Below are positions 1 through 8,800 of a stretch of DNA of 44,572 nucleotides, in pieces. The notes below the pieces were generated by a model. The model did no database searches and was not told the DNA's origin. It was given only the letters and a program-made list of their open reading frames with translations. Each line of letters starts with the position of its first letter. Positions within the stretch are counted from its first letter, which is position 1. This DNA comes from JAJDIA01 sp031555145 (GTDB taxonomy: Bacteria; Bacteroidota; Bacteroidia; Bacteroidales; Tannerellaceae): contig JAVBUR010000088.1 in the NCBI GenBank assembly GCA_031555145.1, positions 1 through 44,572 on the forward strand, given 5' to 3'. Both the position numbers and the translations under genes were made by a program.

Positions 1-966
1 GGTTCCCGTAATCACATAGTCGGCGATCGTGTTGATCGGTGCGTTCGGATCGTTGTTCACCGAGATGATGATCGAACTTTCCTGCATACCGGCGATGTGC
101 TGGATCTGGCCTGAGATACCGCAGGCGATATAGAGTTTGGGACGAACTGTGACACCAGTCTGTCCGATCTGCCGTTCGTGTTCCGAGTAACCGGCATCCA
201 CAGCGGCACGCGAGGCGCCTACTTCACCACCGATCGTGGCAGCCAGGTCGTGGAGCAGCTGGAAGTTTTCCTTCGAACCTACACCGTATCCGCCAGCCAC
301 AATAATGGGCGAGCCTTTGATGTTGGTCTTGCTCTTTTCCATCTGGCGGTCGATGACGGCGACAACGAAGTCGGCGTCTGATACGTACCCGGCTACGTCG
401 TAGGTCTTCACTTCACCCTGGTGGGCGGCGTTGACGATCTCTTTCTTCATCACACCTTCGCGCACGGTTGCCATCTGCGGACGGCAGTCGGGGTTAATAA
501 TCGTGGCGACGATGTTACCACCGAAGGCCGGACGAATCTGATACAACAGGTCTTTATACGTTTTGTTTTCTTTCTTTTCTTCGTGGTCGCCGATTTCGAG
601 CGACGTACAGTCGGCGGTCAATCCACTGCCGAGGGCGGAAGAAACACGAGGACCCAGGTCGCGGCCAATGCTGGTAGCGCCCATGAGTGCGATCTGCGGT
701 TTTTCTTCTTCAAACAGTTTCACGATCACCGAAGTGTGGGGCAGTGAGGTGTAGGGATACAGGCGCTTGTCGTCAAACACGTGCAACACATCCACCCCAT
801 AGGGGAATACCTGAGCGGCGATACCGTCCAACTGATGGCCTACGGCTACAGCTTCCAGCTTACAACTCAGGGTAGCAGCCAGGCCGCGTCCTTTGGTAAG
901 CAACTCCAGACTGACATCGGCTACGATGCCGTCTTCTATTTCGCAGTATACAAATAAGTTGTTCAT
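1..966 (-). CDS. etfA: Electron transfer flavoprotein alpha subunit (3' end cut by window edge)
   Basis: EtfA pairs with EtfB and FAD to pass electrons between acyl-CoA dehydrogenases or similar flavoenzymes and the respiratory or ferredoxin pool in the cytoplasm. The reading frame is open from the ATG at 966 to base 1 (322 codons), so the last residues lie outside the window. The N-terminus reads MNNLFVYCEIEDG. The C-terminal half carries the family's FAD-binding region: an AGGYGVGS stretch, then GASRAAVDAG, HERQIGQTG and a SNNDP-like segment (VNNDPNAPI). The start follows the etfB stop by 7 bases, so the two are one transcript. Family assignment is firm; the redox partner cannot be told here and may be encoded beyond base 1. 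Confidence 0.95.
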   Translation of the reverse strand, partial: MNNLFVYCEIEDGIVADVSLELLTKGRGLAATLSCKLEAVAVGHQLDGIAAQVFPYGVDVLHVFDDKRLYPYTSLPHTSVIVKLFEEEKPQIALMGATSIGRDLGPRVSSALGSGLTADCTSLEIGDHEEKKENKTYKDLLYQIRPAFGGNIVATIINPDCRPQMATVREGVMKKEIVNAAHQGEVKTYDVAGYVSDADFVVAVIDRQMEKSKTNIKGSPIIVAGGYGVGSKENFQLLHDLAATIGGEVGASRAAVDAGYSEHERQIGQTGVTVRPKLYIACGISGQIQHIAGMQESSIIISVNNDPNAPINTIADYVITGT

Positions 967-973
967 ATCGTCC

Positions 974-1846
974 TTATCCAATGGTATGATTCAAAATTAA
1001 TTCGCGCATCAAGCCGTCGATGGCATCGTCGGTCGGTTCGAGCGTCATGTTCTCTTTGGCCTGGAAGATGACGTTCTCGATCTTCTTCACCTTCGTCGGT
1101 GAACCGGAGAGACCGCAGAGTTTGGTGTCGGCGTTGACGTCGGCTACGCTCCATTCCGTGAGGTTGAGGTAGGGGCGGGCGTCGAGCAGTTCCATATAGT
1201 CGGAAGCCGCTTCCTGTTTTTCGGTCACGGTCTTCGCGTGTTTGTATTTCTGGATAAAACGGGCGTTACGCGGACGGCAGTCGGCAGCCGAACCATTCAC
1301 GGTTACGACCAGCGGGAGTTTGCCTTCAACCGTTTCGACACCGCGTTCGAGACGGCGTTTCACGGTGATCTTTCCGTCTTTCACCTGTTGTATTTCTTCG
1401 GCATAGGTGATCTGTGTCAGGCCGAGCTTTTCAGCTACCTGCGGGCCTACCTGTGCGGTGTCGCCGTCGATGGCCTGGCGTCCGCAGATGATCAGGTCAT
1501 AGTTTTCAATCTTGCGGATAGCCATCGAAATGGCATACGATGTGGCTAACGTGTCGGCGCCGGCAAATGCACGGTCGGTCAACAGATAACCGCCGTCGGC
1601 TCCGCGGTAAAGTCCTTCGCGGATGATCTCGGCAGCACGTCCCGGCCCCATGGTGAGCAGCGTCACAGTCGTTCCGGGATGTGCGTCTTTCAGGCGCAGG
1701 GCCTGTTCCAACGCATTCAGGTCTTCCGGGTTGAAGATGGCGGCGAGGGCGGCGCGGTTCACCGTTCCGTCAGCTTTCATCGCATCTTTCCCCACGTTGC
1801 GCGTGTCCGGAACCTGCTTTGCTAAAACAATAATTTTTAAACTCAT
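974..1846 (-). CDS. etfB: Electron transfer flavoprotein beta subunit
   Basis: EtfB is the smaller subunit of the electron transfer flavoprotein heterodimer, binding AMP or a second FAD. The 290-residue protein begins MSLKIIVLAKQVPDT, the typical EtfB opening, and contains the signature region around GRQAIDGDTAQVGPQVAEKLG-type residues (about 120-145). Length is normal for the family or slightly long. It is the first gene of an etfBA operon; a good promoter lies at 1908-1938. EtfAB of anaerobes can be bifurcating or non-bifurcating, and the sequence alone does not settle which applies. Confidence 0.95.
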   Translation of the reverse strand: MSLKIIVLAKQVPDTRNVGKDAMKADGTVNRAALAAIFNPEDLNALEQALRLKDAHPGTTVTLLTMGPGRAAEIIREGLYRGADGGYLLTDRAFAGADTLATSYAISMAIRKIENYDLIICGRQAIDGDTAQVGPQVAEKLGLTQITYAEEIQQVKDGKITVKRRLERGVETVEGKLPLVVTVNGSAADCRPRNARFIQKYKHAKTVTEKQEAASDYMELLDARPYLNLTEWSVADVNADTKLCGLSGSPTKVKKIENVIFQAKENMTLEPTDDAIDGLMRELILNHTIG

Positions 1847-1907
1847 ATGTAATGATATATTAGATTGTTCTAATCAGTTTTACCCCAAGGTATCATTTAG
1901 TCGGGTG

Positions 1908-1938
1908 CAAAAGTAATCAAACATTCTATACGACAAAA
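1908..1938 (-). promoter_or_regulatory. Promoter of etfBA
   Basis: On the minus strand, TACTTTTG (1908-1915) matches the Bacteroidota -7 consensus TAnnTTTG, and a TTTTG lies 18-19 bases upstream (1934-1938) at the -33 position. Transcription would start near base 1901, leaving a leader of about 55 bases before the etfB ATG at 1846. Confidence 0.6.
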
Positions 1939-2227
1939 GATTTTAACACAAGATAATGCACACTTGCGACGCTTTTGAGCAACGAAAGCGCCGAAACACC
2001 CTGCTCAAAGCCCAACAAAAAAACTTTCATTTTCTGCAAAAACTGAAACTCCGGCAAGGTGTCATTTGTAAAAACGGCTCTTTTTCCTCCCTCCTCAGCT
2101 ACTCTTCCTTTTTTTGATTCCAAACTCCACCGCACTGCCTGCCAGCGAATTACGGTGGACTCTATAGAAAAAAACTCCACCTTGATTCCACAAAAACATC
2201 CACAACCTGATTGTTCAATCATCTGGC

Positions 2228-2235
2228 TATATTTG
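2228..2235 (+). promoter_or_regulatory. Promoter-like -7 element inside the inverted-repeat loop
   Basis: TATATTTG fits TAnnTTTG exactly and points toward dinB, but no clear TTTG or TTG lies 19-21 bases upstream. The nearest gene downstream starts 650 bases away. Confidence 0.3.
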
Positions 2236-2261
2236 TTTGAACAACTACCTATAGTTGACAG

Positions 2262-2411
2262 AACGTTCGCCTATGGTCGTTTTTCGCCTATGGTCGTTTT
2301 GCATCTAAGAGTTTGTCTATCTGCGCCTAAGAGTTGTTTCATCGACATCTAGATGTTGTTGTAACGGTATCTAGACGTTGTTGCAACGACATCTAGGCCT
2401 AGATTCAGCAA
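2262..2411. repeat. Degenerate tandem repeat array A (about 22-bp units)
   Basis: Three consecutive units are exactly 22 bp: 2321-2342, 2343-2364 and 2365-2386, followed by a 25-bp unit at 2387-2411. They share a core close to ATCTAGAnGTTGTTG, with ACATCTAGATGT in one unit being a perfect palindrome. Upstream units (2280-2296, 2297-2320) are more diverged, carrying CGCCTATGGTCGTT or GCATCTAAGAGTT. Spacing and spacer sequence do not fit CRISPR. Confidence 0.65.
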
Positions 2412-2603
2412 CGTGTACACATTGATTTTGGAAGTGTACCCGTGGATGTCGGGACGCCGATTCTACGATTTTTTCCGGTGGAGTCAGCGTGGAGTTTTTT
2501 TCTATAGAGTTCACCGTAATTCGCTGGCAGGCAGTGCGGTGGAGTTTGGAATCAAAAAAAGGAAGAGTAGCTGAGGAGGGAGGAAAAACACCACGGTCTG
2601 TCT

Positions 2604-2627
2604 AAAAAATCACCGTTATGATTTTTT
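2604..2627. terminator. Symmetric A/T-flanked hairpin, possible bidirectional terminator
   Basis: AAAAAATCA (2604-2612) and TGATTTTTT (2619-2627) form a perfect 9-bp stem around a 6-base loop. Either strand would give a stem ending in a U run, but the stem has little GC, so termination would be weak. Confidence 0.35.
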
Positions 2628-2628
2628 C

Positions 2629-2694
2629 AAACGTCATCGTGTTTGTGAACGAACGCGATGATAATCGTTCAGGAACGTCATGATCTTTTTTGTG
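2629..2694. repeat. Degenerate 22-bp tandem repeat array D
   Basis: Three adjacent 22-bp units lie at 2629-2650, 2651-2672 and 2673-2694, each opening with (A/G)AACG followed by a CATGAT or CGATGAT-like core. Their sequence is unrelated to arrays A and C, but the period is identical. Confidence 0.5.
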
Positions 2695-2740
2695 GCGATT
2701 GGTAGATTGGGAGATATCGGAAGCAGACCTCGCCAAATCC

Positions 2741-2828
2741 AGGCCTGCGACTCACTTCCGCGAGGCCTGCATGTCAGCCGGCTGGCTTGTGCATCTCAAC
2801 CGGCTGAGGCCTGCGCCTCTATTTACTT
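2741..2828. repeat. Degenerate 22-bp tandem repeat array C
   Basis: Four adjacent 22-bp units lie at 2741-2762, 2763-2784, 2785-2806 and 2807-2828. Units 1, 2 and 4 begin AGGCCTGC; units 2 and 3 end CCGGCTG. The array is GC-rich and ends about 50 bases before the putative dinB promoter. Confidence 0.6.
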
Positions 2829-2876
2829 TCCGGCCAAATCTGTAGATTCAGGTACGGGCGGACATGAAATTGTTCG

Positions 2877-2884
2877 TACCTTCG
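2877..2884 (+). promoter_or_regulatory. Putative -7 element of dinB (possibly leaderless transcript)
   Basis: TACCTTCG differs from TAnnTTTG at one base. It ends four bases before the GTG that must be at or near the dinB start, so transcription would begin on or next to the start codon. No strong -33 element is visible. Confidence 0.4.
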
Positions 2885-2888
2885 CCCT

Positions 2889-3968
2889 GTGGTTCGCAAG
2901 ATTATACATATAGATATGGATGCCTTTTATGCTTCTATCGAGCAGCGAGATCATCCCGAGTACCGGGGTAAGCCGGTGGCGGTGGGCTATCCGGAGGCGC
3001 GGGGCGTGGTGTCGGCTGCCAGTTACGAGGCGCGGCGTTACGGTATCCGTTCAGCTATGCCCTCGACCACGGCGTTGAAGCGTTGTCCGTATGTGATCTT
3101 CGCCCCGCCGCGGTTCGAAGTGTATCAGGAGGTAAGCGACCAGATCATGCAGCTCTTCCTCGAATATACTGACTTGGTGGAGCCGCTTTCGCTCGATGAG
3201 GCTTTTCTGGATGTGACATTCAACCACAAGCAGCAATCGTCGGCTATTTTTATCGCCAAAGAGCTAAAGAGGCGCATCAAAGAAATAACCGGATTAACGG
3301 CTTCCGCAGGTGTCTCTTTCAATAAGTTTTTGGCGAAGATAGCGTCCGATTATAACAAACCAGATGGCCTTTTCACTGTCCTCCCCAAAGATGCCGAAGC
3401 GTTTGTGGAGAAACTGGAGATCGAACGCTTTTTCGGCGTTGGTAAGGTAACGGCCGAGAAGATGCATCGCCTGGGTATCCACACTGGCGCTGACCTGAAA
3501 CGCCACAGCGAAGCCGACCTGGTGCGCCTCTTTGGCAAGGCCGGTTATATGTATTATGCGAACGCTCGTGCGATCGACGACCGTGAAGTGAATCCGCACC
3601 GCATCCGTAAATCCCTCGGCGCCGAGAATACCTTCGATGTCGATCTCGAACAGTCTACCAAACTCATCCTCGAAGGCTATCATATCGCCCGCCGTGTATG
3701 GGAGCGCATGGAAGAGAGCCAGTTTCGCGGACGGACCATAACGCTCAAAGTAAAGTATGCCGACTTTGAGATCAACACCCGCAGCCGCACCCTGCACGAA
3801 CCGGTTACCGACTTCCATGTCTTTTGGGATACGGCCCGCGACATGCTCAAACAAGTCGATACGACGGAAAAGAAGATCCGCCTGCTCGGCTTCTCCCTCA
3901 GCCATGCCGACGACGACGGCCCCGCTCCGTTGCAACCGATCCAGCTCAGGTTGAAGTTCAAGCCATGA
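2889..3968 (+). CDS. dinB: DNA polymerase IV (Y-family translesion polymerase)
   Basis: A Y-family polymerase that copies past damaged template bases in the cytoplasm. The 359-residue protein has normal DinB length and order: N-terminal HIDMDAFYA with the metal ligand D9, SLDEAFLDV with D103 and E104, the fingers/thumb region with helix-hairpin-helix VGKVTAEKMHRLGI (about 180-195), and a little-finger domain with KSLGAENTF and GRTITLKVKYADF. The next in-frame ATG (2916) would remove the catalytic D9, so an upstream start is required; GTG at 2889 fits. No beta-clamp motif was identified with certainty at the C-terminus. It stands alone, with no neighbouring SOS genes and no LexA box that I recognise. 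Confidence 0.93.
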   Translation: MVRKIIHIDMDAFYASIEQRDHPEYRGKPVAVGYPEARGVVSAASYEARRYGIRSAMPSTTALKRCPYVIFAPPRFEVYQEVSDQIMQLFLEYTDLVEPLSLDEAFLDVTFNHKQQSSAIFIAKELKRRIKEITGLTASAGVSFNKFLAKIASDYNKPDGLFTVLPKDAEAFVEKLEIERFFGVGKVTAEKMHRLGIHTGADLKRHSEADLVRLFGKAGYMYYANARAIDDREVNPHRIRKSLGAENTFDVDLEQSTKLILEGYHIARRVWERMEESQFRGRTITLKVKYADFEINTRSRTLHEPVTDFHVFWDTARDMLKQVDTTEKKIRLLGFSLSHADDDGPAPLQPIQLRLKFKP

Positions 3969-4009
3969 TGGGATTTCTATCCTCTTTGGAGGTAAAGTTG
4001 AGAGATCAA

Positions 4010-4041
4010 ATTGCCCGGTTCGAAAAAGATATGTAACTTTG
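4010..4041 (+). promoter_or_regulatory. Promoter of the ECF sigma/FecR/SusCD locus
   Basis: ATTG (4010-4013) and TAACTTTG (4034-4041) are separated by 20 bases, matching the Bacteroidota housekeeping promoter pattern. The leader to the sigma-factor ATG would be about 70 bases. Confidence 0.65.
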
Positions 4042-4120
4042 TTTTCACAGAGAGTTCACCGACATGGTGTTTTATTGGAAATCACTATAATTGTTTATGC
4101 GTTTATAAAGTATTCCGCCA

Positions 4121-4672
4121 ATGTCACAGATCGAGCAGTTTAACGGCCTATATACGAAGTATTATAAGAAGGTATATGGCTTCTCCCGAATATATGTACG
4201 CAACGATCAGATTGCGGAGGATATAGCGGCAGAATCACTGATTAAGCTATGGGAAACCATGAGAAAGGAAACTGTAGAGAATCCTTTGGGCTTATTATTG
4301 ACCATACTTAAACATAAATCCCTGGACTATCTGAAAAAACAAGCCAGCATGGAAGAGGCTTTCGAAACAATGGCAGCATGGCAACAGCGGGAACTGACCA
4401 TTCGTATATCCACCCTTGAGGCCTGCAATCCGGATGATATTTTTTCTGAAGAGATACAGACGATCCTTGCCCGTACCTTAGACGCACTTCCTACCCAAAC
4501 CCAAACCGTTTTTAGGATGAGTCGTTTTGAACAGCGATCCGGAAAAGAAATTGCTGAAGCGTTAGGCATTACCGTCAAGGGTGTCGAATACCATATAGCC
4601 AAAGCATTAAAAGCCTTACGCACCTCCCTGAAAGATTATTTGCCTCTGTTCTATTTTCTGTTTTTGCACTAA
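4121..4672 (+). CDS. ECF-type RNA polymerase sigma factor (locus 1 regulator)
   Basis: A 183-residue sigma-70 family factor of the ECF group that directs RNA polymerase to its target promoters, probably the susC promoter of this locus. Region 2 covers about residues 8-75 (LYTKYYKKVYGFSRIYV, then DIAAESLIKLWE) and region 4 about 120-175, with a helix-turn-helix around RSGKEIAEALGITVKGVEYHI. It has no region 3, as expected. The FecR anti-sigma gene follows after 67 bases and an STN-containing SusC after that, the standard layout for sigma/anti-sigma/transducer control. The C-terminal tail (LPLFYFLFLH) is unusually hydrophobic. Confidence 0.92.
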   Translation: MSQIEQFNGLYTKYYKKVYGFSRIYVRNDQIAEDIAAESLIKLWETMRKETVENPLGLLLTILKHKSLDYLKKQASMEEAFETMAAWQQRELTIRISTLEACNPDDIFSEEIQTILARTLDALPTQTQTVFRMSRFEQRSGKEIAEALGITVKGVEYHIAKALKALRTSLKDYLPLFYFLFLH

Positions 4673-4739
4673 AAGTAAGATAGCCACTAGGGAACTACTT
4701 CCTGCTACCGTCTTTATTATATAGCAGAAATAGTATCCT

Positions 4740-5675
4740 ATGAACGATGCATTATTGCAATTATATTTAGAAGGGCGTACCACCGATGAGCAATCACGTT
4801 TGATCACGGAATGGTTGGATGCTGACGATGCGCATATGAAACATTATCAGCAGCTATGCCGTTTACATGCCATCAGTTACTGGCATGAGGAGTCTGAGGA
4901 TGTTACAAAAGCGCTTGAAAAGAAGACGAGACGAAGGACTATCTGGCAAGAAGCCCTAAAAATAGCTGCGATTTTTATCTTAGGATTTGCGTTGCATCAT
5001 TGGATAAATCTGTCGTCGAAGGAAACGGATGTCGTTATGCAAACGATCCATGTGCCTCCTGGACAAAATGCACAACTTACGTTGGGCGATGGGTCTAAAG
5101 TCTGGCTGAATGCCGGTAGCACACTGAATTTTCCGAGCCGCTTTGCGGAAGGTAAACGACAGATCAGTCTCGATGGGGAAGGTTTTTTCGAAGTGGTAGC
5201 CAATAAAGATAAACCATTTATAGTTTCTACATCTAAGTATGATATCAAGGCTTTAGGCACTTCCTTCAATGTAAAGGCCTATAAGAAAACGACGGAATTC
5301 GAAACGGCATTGTTAACGGGGAAAGTAGAGATATCCGACCATGCAACCAATCATATCACTTCGCTCGATCCGAATAAACAGGCAGTACTCATAAATAACA
5401 AGCTGTCGGTCATTCCCCTCCATCATTTGGATTATTTTCTGTGGCGCGAAGGTATTCTCTGTTTCGATGAATCGTTGCCTGATGTGTTGAAAAAACTGGA
5501 ATTGTATTTTGACGTGCGTATTCAAATAAATAACAAAACTGCTTTACAGGGTAAACATTCTGCAGGTAAATATCGATCAAGAGACGGTTTGTACCATATT
5601 CTGGAGGTATTGCAGATTACACATCATTTTGTGTATACAAAAGATGAGGAAAATAATCTGATCATTATCAATTGA
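4740..5675 (+). CDS. FecR-family anti-sigma factor
   Basis: An inner-membrane anti-sigma protein (311 residues) that would hold the upstream ECF sigma factor until the STN domain of the SusC protein signals substrate in the periplasm. An N-terminal cytoplasmic part (about 1-75) is followed by one membrane segment, IAAIFILGFALHHWI (about 80-97). Then comes the periplasmic FecR domain (about 110-210; VPPGQNAQLTLGDGSKVWLNAGS is the characteristic opening) and a C-terminal DUF4974-like domain (about 240-311). Family and position agree, so the role is well supported; the partner match is inferred from adjacency. Confidence 0.92.
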   Translation: MNDALLQLYLEGRTTDEQSRLITEWLDADDAHMKHYQQLCRLHAISYWHEESEDVTKALEKKTRRRTIWQEALKIAAIFILGFALHHWINLSSKETDVVMQTIHVPPGQNAQLTLGDGSKVWLNAGSTLNFPSRFAEGKRQISLDGEGFFEVVANKDKPFIVSTSKYDIKALGTSFNVKAYKKTTEFETALLTGKVEISDHATNHITSLDPNKQAVLINNKLSVIPLHHLDYFLWREGILCFDESLPDVLKKLELYFDVRIQINNKTALQGKHSAGKYRSRDGLYHILEVLQITHHFVYTKDEENNLIIIN

Positions 5676-5877
5676 TCTTCTCAAAGCCTCAATGAGAGGC
5701 TGGTGGCGTTGATTTTTTACATAAACTATATTGTTAAACCTGTTAAATCTAATAGCCTATGACATAGTGATAAAGAGTAAATGAGAAACCGGCAAGCGCT
5801 CCAACGCTCACCGGTTAGGGTTAGAACCCCGACCTTAAAAATAAATCGAAGTACTAACAAGAATTATATACAAAATT
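5676..5877 (+). promoter_or_regulatory. Structured leader/intergenic segment upstream of susC (locus 1)
   Basis: This 202-base gap should hold the ECF-dependent promoter of susC. Visible structure: a short hairpin AGCCTC/GAGGCT soon after the fecR stop followed downstream by a T run; a larger imperfect hairpin at 5788-5815 (outer arms ACCGG and CCGGT, inner AGCG and CGCT); and GGGTT/AACCC at 5818-5829. No TAnnTTTG element sits at a suitable distance, which fits use of an alternative sigma factor. The hairpins could belong to a leader or a small RNA. Confidence 0.4.
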
Positions 5878-8800
5878 ATGAATTATATTTTGTGCAGACA
5901 AGCTATACCTGAAATTAAGCATATATTTCGTATTATGAAGACCACTCTTATTGCTTTGTTTACATGTATTTACACTCTTTTTGCGGTGGAAGCCAGTTCG
6001 CAGAATGCAACAGTGTCTATACGTGTTACTAACTTTACTCTCCGAGAGGTAATCCATGAAATAGAAAAGCAAACCGATTACTTATTCGTGTATGATAAGA
6101 ACGAAGTAAATGTAAATCGACGAATTTCTCTGAAAGCTGATAACGAATCTGTTGCTGATGTGTTAGCTAAACTATTTACAGGAACAGATGTGGAATACAA
6201 GTTTGTAGGCAAAAACATTACGCTTATTAAGCATGTGGTAGAACCTGGAAACAGCAGTATCAGTCAGCAGTCCTCTAAAACCGTGACGGGTACGGTATTA
6301 GACCAATTCGGCATATCGATTATTGGTGCCAGTATCGTTGAAAAAGGGACAACCAATGGAACGATAAGCGATCTGGACGGAAAATTCTCTCTCTCCGTGT
6401 CCCGTAATGCCACATTGAATATCAGCTATATAGGATATGTTACACAGAGCATACAGATAGTCAATCAAACCACTTTGGCGGTTACCTTGGTAGAAGACAC
6501 ACAGGCCTTGGACGAAGTAGTGGTTATTGGTTATGGTACGGCTCAAAAGCGTGACTTGACCGGTTCTGTCTCCCGGATTAAAACGGATGATATTGCCACG
6601 CAAGCGCCCCGAAACGTACAAGACCTTTTGCGCGCCAATGCAGCAGGGCTGAACATTGGATTCTCTACCGATGCAAAGGGTGAAGCTGATATGTCTATCC
6701 GCGGTAAGGGAACATTATCTGCCGGCAGTTCTCCATTGATTGTACTTGACAATGTTATTTACGAAGGTGCACTGTCGGATATTAATCCCCAGGATATTGC
6801 CAGTGTAGATATTCTCAAAGACGCCAGTGCTGTGGCTGTGTATGGTGCCAAATCGGCTAACGGTGTGATCGCCGTTACGACCAAAAGGGGGAAAACCGGT
6901 AAACCGGTGATCAGTGTCCATGCGAATGTCGGGGTGGCGAATAAAGCCAGTCAACCTAAACTGCTGGATGGAGAAACGTTCATGACCTTCCGTCAGGATT
7001 ACAATGAAGGGCGTCAGTCGGATGCTTACCTGGCGAAATACCCACAGATATATGTCGATCCGTTCAAATTGAACGGTGTCAGCCAGTTGGACTGGTATAA
7101 TTACACCCAGAGCACACCCGTGACCTCTGTGACGGATGAGCAGTTGACGACCCAATGGTTGTCGCGTCTTAATTTCGCGACACCCGAAATAGAGAATTAT
7201 ATGGCCGGGAAAATTACCAAATGGGACGACCTGGTCTTTCAAACGGCCATCTTGCAGGACTATACCGTCAGCGCATCGAATACGACCGACTATATATCAC
7301 AATACTATTCGGTAGGTTATTCTAACCGTGAAGGTATCGTGGTTGGCGACCAGTATGAGGTAGTTCGTGTCCGTGCCAATCTGGAATCTAAAATCACGTC
7401 TTTCCTTACCGTAGGGGTGAATGCACAATTTGCGACCCGCAACGAAGGATTCCTGGCAGCCGACTGGGGTGGTATGGTCTATTGTACACCTTATGGATCG
7501 AACAACATGGATGATCCCGACAGCCAGTATCGGAGGAGTCCGAATGGCTGGGGTGGAGACTGCCCTAATCCTTTTTATGCCAACGCATATACAGACAGGT
7601 ATGACCGGAAAAACAACATCAATGCGAATCTGTTTGCCAAACTAACGCTCCCGTTAGGGATTGAGTATAAGGTGAATTTTATTCCTTATTACCATTTTTC
7701 CGATTATTACAACCACCAGTCTTCAAAGAGTGAAAGCTGGGCCGGAAATGGGGGTAATTCGGAAAGAACATCTGCCCGGAGATACAACTGGCAGGTGGAT
7801 AATGTGGTGAATTGGAAACGTGAATTTGCGAATATCCACAGAGCCGAAATCACCTTGTTGGCCAATGCTGAGAAGGCTCAATACTGGAGAACAACGGCCA
7901 ATGCCAAACAATACTCACCCAACGACATCCTGAGTTACCATCGCTTGCAGGCTGGTACAGTACCCACCGTTTCAAGCGAAGATACCTACCAGACGGGGGC
8001 TGCCTTAATGGCTCGTGCATTCTACTCCCTGCATAACAGATATATGCTCACAGCCTCTGTACGCCGGGATAGCTATTCAGGGTTCGGTAAACAAAATCCA
8101 CATGCCGTATTCCCGTCGGTAGCGCTTGGTTGGACCTTCTCCGAGGAAAAATTCATGGATGCAACAGATGGTTGGCTGGGTTATGGGAAATTACGTGCGA
8201 CATGGGGTGTAAACGGAAACCGTGACATCGGGATGTATGCAGCCCTCTCCGATTTGACCTCAAGTTCAATGAACTATAGTGACCAGTCGGGAAATGTATA
8301 TACCTCTTCACAGATCTACGCAAACAGAATGGCTAACCATAAACTGAAATGGGAACGGTCGGAAGCATATAACTTTGGCTTGGACTTCTCCTTGTTCCAT
8401 GATCTGTTGAGTGGTACCGCCGAGTTGTACTTTGCAGAGACCAATGACCTGCTGGTCAACCGGGCATTGCCCAATCTTACCGGCTTCTCCAGTGTGACCT
8501 CCAATCTGGGGAAAGTAGGCAATACCGGTTTCGAACTGTCATTGAATGCGAAAGTGTTGAAAACCCAAGACTTCCAATGGGATATTACAGGAACCTTCTC
8601 CATGAACCGCCGCAAAATCAAGACGCTATACGGTGATATGGAGCACCTCCTTGACAGCCAGGGTAATATAATTGGGCAGAAGGAAATTGATGACCCGGAT
8701 AACGGTTGGTTTATTGGCCAGGATCCTGATCGCATCTGGTCGTACGAACGCTTGGGAGTATGGCAACTTGACGAAGCCGAAGAGGCGGCTAAATACGGTT

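Larger units (their letters stand above)
2081..2588. repeat. 100-bp near-perfect inverted repeat flanking a 308-bp loop
   Basis: Bases 2081-2180 are the reverse complement of 2489-2588 at 99 of 100 positions; the only difference is G2158 against the base opposite it. The match breaks at both outer ends and both inner ends. No target-site duplication is evident outside the arms and no transposase is encoded inside. The loop 2181-2488 holds repeat array A and a promoter-like TATATTTG at 2228-2235. It could be a non-autonomous mobile element, an invertible segment, or a long RNA hairpin source. Which of these applies cannot be told from one genome. Confidence 0.9.
1939..2888. other. Gene-free intergenic region rich in degenerate repeats
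   Basis: No convincing coding sequence lies between the etf promoter and dinB: the open frames here are short, lack family features and run through repeats. Bases 1939-2080 hold nothing recognisable. The rest holds the long inverted repeat (2081-2588), a 22-bp periodic array inside its loop (2262-2411), a short symmetric hairpin (2604-2627) and two further 22-bp periodic arrays (2629-2694 and 2741-2828). Confidence 0.7.

Noticed and set aside
974..1846. Fix-type nitrogen-fixation electron transfer (FixA) for the EtfB gene
   Set aside because: No fix or nif genes are nearby, and the EtfB form in anaerobic Bacteroidota is the simpler reading.
1926..2352. Two overlapping 97-98-codon frames on opposite strands in the left inverted-repeat arm
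   Set aside because: They arise from the repeat sequence, have no family features and cross the arm boundary.
2262..2828. CRISPR array
   Set aside because: Units are directly adjacent and degenerate, without unique spacers of constant length, and no cas genes are present.
2680..2913. 77-codon plus-strand frame ahead of dinB
   Set aside because: It translates through the 22-bp repeat array and overlaps the dinB start; no ribosome site or family.
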